Made by a program: the position numbers and the translations under genes | Assembly (NCBI RefSeq): GCF_001426085.1 | Contig: NZ_LMRR01000044.1 | Coordinates: forward strand, 1 to 64,000 | Direction of reading: 5' to 3' | DNA length: 64,000 bases | Source: Rhodococcus sp. Leaf278 | GTDB taxonomy: Bacteria; Actinomycetota; Actinomycetes; Mycobacteriales; Mycobacteriaceae | Notes under the pieces: model-generated | Seen by the model: only the letters and a program-made list of their open reading frames with translations | Told to the model about the DNA's origin: nothing | Databases searched by the model: none | Shown here: positions 61,126-64,000 of the stretch, piece by piece | How the letters are laid out: each line of letters starts with the position of its first letter | How positions within the stretch are numbered: position 1 is the first letter of the stretch

Positions 61126-61224
61126 CCGGCCTGCGGTCGACCGACCGCGACGTATCTCAATCGTGACCGGCTCGTATGAATACCGTGCTTGTTACTCGTG
61201 TGACTACAGTGAATATTGTGACTC

Positions 61225-62895
61225 ATGAGTTCTATGAGTCGTCTCCGTCGTGGCCCGCGCAAGGTTCGCGGTCGCTACCTCGTCGCCGTGGCAGCCTCGG
61301 CGACATTGACGGTCTCGGCCGTGTTCTGGATGGTCGATCGGCCACCGAGCGAGGCCGAAGTGTTGGTCTCGAACTTCGTCGATGCGCTGGACAACCGCGA
61401 TGTGGCAGCCGCCGCCGCGCTGACGACCTACCCGAACGCCGCGGCAGCGGCTCTGAACCAAATGTTCGACGGCTTGTCGGCCGGCGGCACGTCCACCGGC
61501 GATTTCGACCTGACCCAGTACATGGACCTCTCCGACGAGAGCGGCTTCTTCACTCTCGCGTCCGCGTGGAACTTCGGCGAGGGCAAGGATTGGAAGTACA
61601 GCGCACAGGGCTCGACCAAGAAACTCAGCGTGGGCTGGCGCATCGCGTGGGATCCGGCCACGCTCGTACCCGACCTCACCTCCGGTGGGTCGGTCCGCTA
61701 CACCCGCACCGACGCTGCGCCCCCGTTGATCTTCGACGCCGCGAACAACGTGCTGATGAGTGAGCGGACCATCAACGCCATCTCCCTCGACCCGGCGCAG
61801 ACCAGTGATCCGGTTGCGTCCACCCAGCAACTCGCCGACATCATCGATGTCGTCGCTCCGCTCATCACCTCCGAATCGATGATGGCAGAGCTGAATTCGG
61901 CCGGCGGTGCACCGATCACCGCAGTGACCCTGCGCGACGACGACTTCGCCGTTCTCGAGGACGATCTGCGGGCCGTGCCGGGTGTGGTGGTTGCCCCGCA
62001 ACCGAAGCTCATCGTCGACGACCGGCGTATCACGTCACCGGTGCTCGATTCTCTGCGTGCCGCATGGCAAGCCGGTCGCGACGCCACCGCGGGATGGGCC
62101 GTCGACACGTACACCGTCGACGGAACCGGCGAGCGCCGCGTCGGATTCCAGGGACCGGGTGGGCCGGATCTGCACGCCACGCTCGATCCGCGCGTGCAAC
62201 TCGCGGCCGAGAACGCAGTGGTGATGGCAGGGACGTCCGCGTCGATCGTGGCCTTGTCCACCTCGACCGGCGCGATCATCGGTGCGGCACAGAACAGTTA
62301 CGCGAACGAGCAAGGCGACGTGGCCTTCGGCGGTTCCTACCCGGCCGGCACCGCGTCGGATCTGATCAGGGCTGTGCAGTCCGATCGTGGTGACGACAGC
62401 GGCGAGGACGCAGCCGCGCGGCTCGGCCTGGGAATTCACTACTCGATGCCCGGTCTCGACGCCTACACCGGGACTCCCGCGGACAGTCGTAGTGCAATCG
62501 ACGGCATCCGCACCGTGTCCACGGCCTCCGGTGACGAAGCGACCGTGACGCCGTTCGGACTTGCCCAGATGGCGGCGGCAATCTCGCGGGGCAGCGCACC
62601 GATTCCCACCATCGTCGCCGGACAGACCGCCGTCGCCGACCGCGAGTCGGAGCCGATCGGAGCGGACGCGTCGAACCGGTTGCGCGGCATACTCGCCGAC
62701 TCGTCGAGCAGCAGCGGCCTCGACACGTTCGACGGTGTCCAGGGTTTCGCCGGGGAAAGCGGCGACGATCGGTTCGTCCTCGCCACCAGTGGTGACGTCG
62801 CCTTCGCGGTGTACATCGAGGACGCAGACGGTGGGGATCAGGCAGTGCGGATGACGAGCCGTTTGCTGCAGGAGATGGCGAACCCCGTCGAGTGA
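61225..62895 (+). CDS. Catalytically dead PBP paralogue (NTF2-like plus pseudo-transpeptidase)
   Basis: A 556-residue paralogue of the preceding gene with the same order of domains. It has no lipobox; one membrane helix (YLVAVAASATLTVSAVFWMV) anchors it. VSNFVDALDNRDVAAAAALT and SVGWRIAWDPATLVPDL align with the NTF2-like domain. In the transpeptidase part, YPAGTASDL stands for YPPGSTFKT (T376 for Ser, D379 for Lys). About 55 residues carrying SxN are missing, and FAGESGDDRF replaces LGKTGTAEF (E511-S-G for KTG). The open frame is intact, with normal codon usage, so it is a maintained protein rather than a pseudogene. A structural or regulatory role in wall synthesis is inferred. Confidence 0.85.
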   Translation: MSSMSRLRRGPRKVRGRYLVAVAASATLTVSAVFWMVDRPPSEAEVLVSNFVDALDNRDVAAAAALTTYPNAAAAALNQMFDGLSAGGTSTGDFDLTQYMDLSDESGFFTLASAWNFGEGKDWKYSAQGSTKKLSVGWRIAWDPATLVPDLTSGGSVRYTRTDAAPPLIFDAANNVLMSERTINAISLDPAQTSDPVASTQQLADIIDVVAPLITSESMMAELNSAGGAPITAVTLRDDDFAVLEDDLRAVPGVVVAPQPKLIVDDRRITSPVLDSLRAAWQAGRDATAGWAVDTYTVDGTGERRVGFQGPGGPDLHATLDPRVQLAAENAVVMAGTSASIVALSTSTGAIIGAAQNSYANEQGDVAFGGSYPAGTASDLIRAVQSDRGDDSGEDAAARLGLGIHYSMPGLDAYTGTPADSRSAIDGIRTVSTASGDEATVTPFGLAQMAAAISRGSAPIPTIVAGQTAVADRESEPIGADASNRLRGILADSSSSSGLDTFDGVQGFAGESGDDRFVLATSGDVAFAVYIEDADGGDQAVRMTSRLLQEMANPVE

Positions 62896-62931
62896 TGTGG
62901 ACCAGATAGTTAGGCACGGTAGTTTTATTCG

Positions 62932-63678
62932 GTGACTGTGCTCGATTTCGGACTTCTGGTGGTGGCCGGGTTCTTCGCTGGGCTCATCGGGTTCGTCACC
63001 GGGCTCGCCTCGCTCGTCTCCTATCCGGCGCTGCTGGCGGTCGGCTTGCCCGCAGTGTCGGCGAACGTGACGAACACCGTGGCTCTGGTAGCTGCCGGCG
63101 TCGGAGCGACTGCGAGTTCCTCGGCCGAGCTGGCCAAGGACGGCAAGCAGTTGGTTCGGTACGCGATCTATTCCGCACTGGGCGGTAGCACCGGCGCCGT
63201 TCTGTTGCTCGTGACCCCGGACGGATCGTTCGAGGCGGTTGTCCCGTTCCTGGTCGCGATGGCTGCGGTTGCGCTCTTGTTGCAGCCGAGAATTCGAAAG
63301 TTGTCCGGGGACAAACAGTTTCCGACGCTCTATCCCCTGGCGCTGTTTGCCGTCGCGATCTACGGCGGCTATTTCGGCGCCGGAGCAGGCGTCATATTTC
63401 TTGCGCTGGCGTTGATCTGCACCGCAGATACCTTCTGGCGTGCAAGCGTTCTGAAGAGCTTCTTCCTGGGTATCGCCAATCTCATTGCCGCCATTATTTT
63501 TTCGTTTTCCGGTCAGGTCAATTGGCTGGCCGCCCTGGCGCTGGCGATCGGCTGCTTCGTCGGCGGGGCCTGCGGGCCACCGACCGTCAAAGTGATCTCG
63601 CCGATCGTCCTGCGCGTCGGAGTCGGGATTCTGGGACTCGTGCTCGCCGGATGGCTGGGGTATCAGGCTTTCGGCTGA
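62932..63678 (+). CDS. TauE/SafE family membrane protein
   Basis: A 248-residue membrane protein with about eight hydrophobic helices in two halves. GFVTGLASLVSYPALLAVGL with ANVTNTVALVAAGVGATASS marks the first half, and AIYGGYFGAGAGVIFLALAL with SVLKSFFLGIANLIAAIIFS the second, as in the TauE/SafE anion exporter family. It starts at GTG, 36 bases after the dead PBP paralogue, and converges on a TetR gene, overlapping it by 16 bases. It is distinct from the exporter at 16370-17107. Substrate unknown. Confidence 0.87.
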   Translation: MTVLDFGLLVVAGFFAGLIGFVTGLASLVSYPALLAVGLPAVSANVTNTVALVAAGVGATASSSAELAKDGKQLVRYAIYSALGGSTGAVLLLVTPDGSFEAVVPFLVAMAAVALLLQPRIRKLSGDKQFPTLYPLALFAVAIYGGYFGAGAGVIFLALALICTADTFWRASVLKSFFLGIANLIAAIIFSFSGQVNWLAALALAIGCFVGGACGPPTVKVISPIVLRVGVGILGLVLAGWLGYQAFG

Positions 63679-64000
63679 GTGGCTGCTTCGTCGCGGTACA
63701 ACGGTGAGTCGGAGGCAGAACGAGTCACCGTCGCGGTGATGCCCCCTTCGGCGAAGCGCAGCAACGCTCTATGGCGTTCGTCCATGTCGCGTGCATGCAT
63801 TCGGCCCCCGGTGAGACTGTCGAGCCGGAGATTGTTGGAGTAGGTGTGCATCGCGGCGGCGACCAGATGCAGGTACGCGTCGTGAATTGCCACCTCGTTC
63901 GCGTGTGGGAACAGTGTGCGCATCTGGGTCATGAAATCGGTGGCGATGGCGTTGAAGTCGTCGACGATCAGGCGACCGATCGGGTTGCCCGAGTTCGAGA
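63663..64000 (-). CDS. TetR-like regulator, C-terminal part (partial at window edge)
   Basis: Only the last 112 codons or so are in the window; the frame is open to base 64000. The residues (GNPIGRLIVDDFNAIATDFM, LFPHANEVAIHDAYLHLVAA, AMHTYSNNLRLDSLTGGRMH, DERHRALLRFAEGGITAT) look like the helical effector domain of a TetR-family regulator. The HTH would be beyond the window, so the call is tentative. It is convergent with the TauE/SafE gene. Confidence 0.55.
   Translation of the reverse strand, partial: SNSGNPIGRLIVDDFNAIATDFMTQMRTLFPHANEVAIHDAYLHLVAAAMHTYSNNLRLDSLTGGRMHARDMDERHRALLRFAEGGITATVTRSASDSPLYRDEAATQPKA

Overview
The window is a GC-rich actinobacterial chromosome segment. It most resembles Rhodococcus or a close relative in the mycolate-containing Mycobacteriales. 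Supporting features are a mycobacterial-type acyl-ACP desaturase end, an acyl-CoA dehydrogenase very like mycobacterial FadE25, a PbpLipo-type penicillin-binding lipoprotein, RNase J, many GTG starts and many ATGA/GTGA/TGATG stop-start overlaps. I see no rRNA, no convincing tRNA, no CRISPR array and no insertion sequence. The genus is inferred by recognition of protein families, not by a database search. LAYOUT. 1-3.7 kb: the end of an acyl-ACP desaturase, an M50B-like membrane metallopeptidase, a SMI1/KNR4 (SUKH) protein, then a decayed stretch holding a broken second SMI1 gene and a copied fragment of the M50 gene, then a DUF559 nuclease-like gene. 3.8-9.7 kb: a GntP-type permease, then two acyltransferases flanking a DrrAB-type ABC exporter, and a FabG-like reductase. 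9.8-13.7 kb: a general-stress SDR, the fadE25/3-hydroxyacyl-CoA dehydrogenase operon, and a TetR regulator beside paired palindromes. 13.8-24.3 kb: xylulokinase, a PRISE-type reductase, a complete Opp/Dpp ABC operon with a TauE/SafE exporter coupled to its end, a 2-hydroxyacid dehydrogenase and a UspA protein. 24.3-25.2 kb: a two-gene small-protein islet with its own terminator. 25.3-31.4 kb: LysR, SulP transporter, MerR, secreted lipase, RNase J. 31.5-34.5 kb: a Baeyer-Villiger-type monooxygenase, SDR and TetR operon behind two overlapping perfect palindromes. 34.5-42.2 kb: a hexarate (glucarate/galactarate) catabolic cluster with three enolase-superfamily dehydratases, KdgD, a semialdehyde dehydrogenase and an odd 2-hydroxyacid dehydrogenase. 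42.2-45.7 kb: an EAL-DICT protein and the TrkH/TrkA potassium system. 45.7-53.6 kb: a polyol utilisation locus (two dehydrogenases diverging from a SorC regulator and a four-gene ABC transporter) with a clear central operator. 53.6-59.2 kb: a DUF3995 membrane protein, an acyl-CoA synthetase, a duplicated 79-bp hairpin element, an alpha/beta hydrolase, and an ABC-F gene behind what looks like an attenuating leader. 59.3-62.9 kb: an active-looking PbpLipo-type transpeptidase followed by a paralogue that has lost all three catalytic motifs. 63-64 kb: a second TauE/SafE protein and the end of a TetR gene. HOW THE GENES WORK TOGETHER. Most of the window is catabolic. The hexarate cluster should send glucarate and galactarate to 5-dehydro-4-deoxyglucarate, then through KdgD and the semialdehyde dehydrogenase to 2-oxoglutarate. 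The polyol locus imports a sugar alcohol and oxidises it to a ketose, which xylulokinase, encoded elsewhere in the window, could phosphorylate if it is xylulose. FadE25 and the hydroxyacyl-CoA dehydrogenase are beta-oxidation-type steps. The most unusual items are the motif-less penicillin-binding-protein paralogue, the leader of the ABC-F gene, the covarying 79-bp repeat pair and the SMI1/M50 duplication scar.
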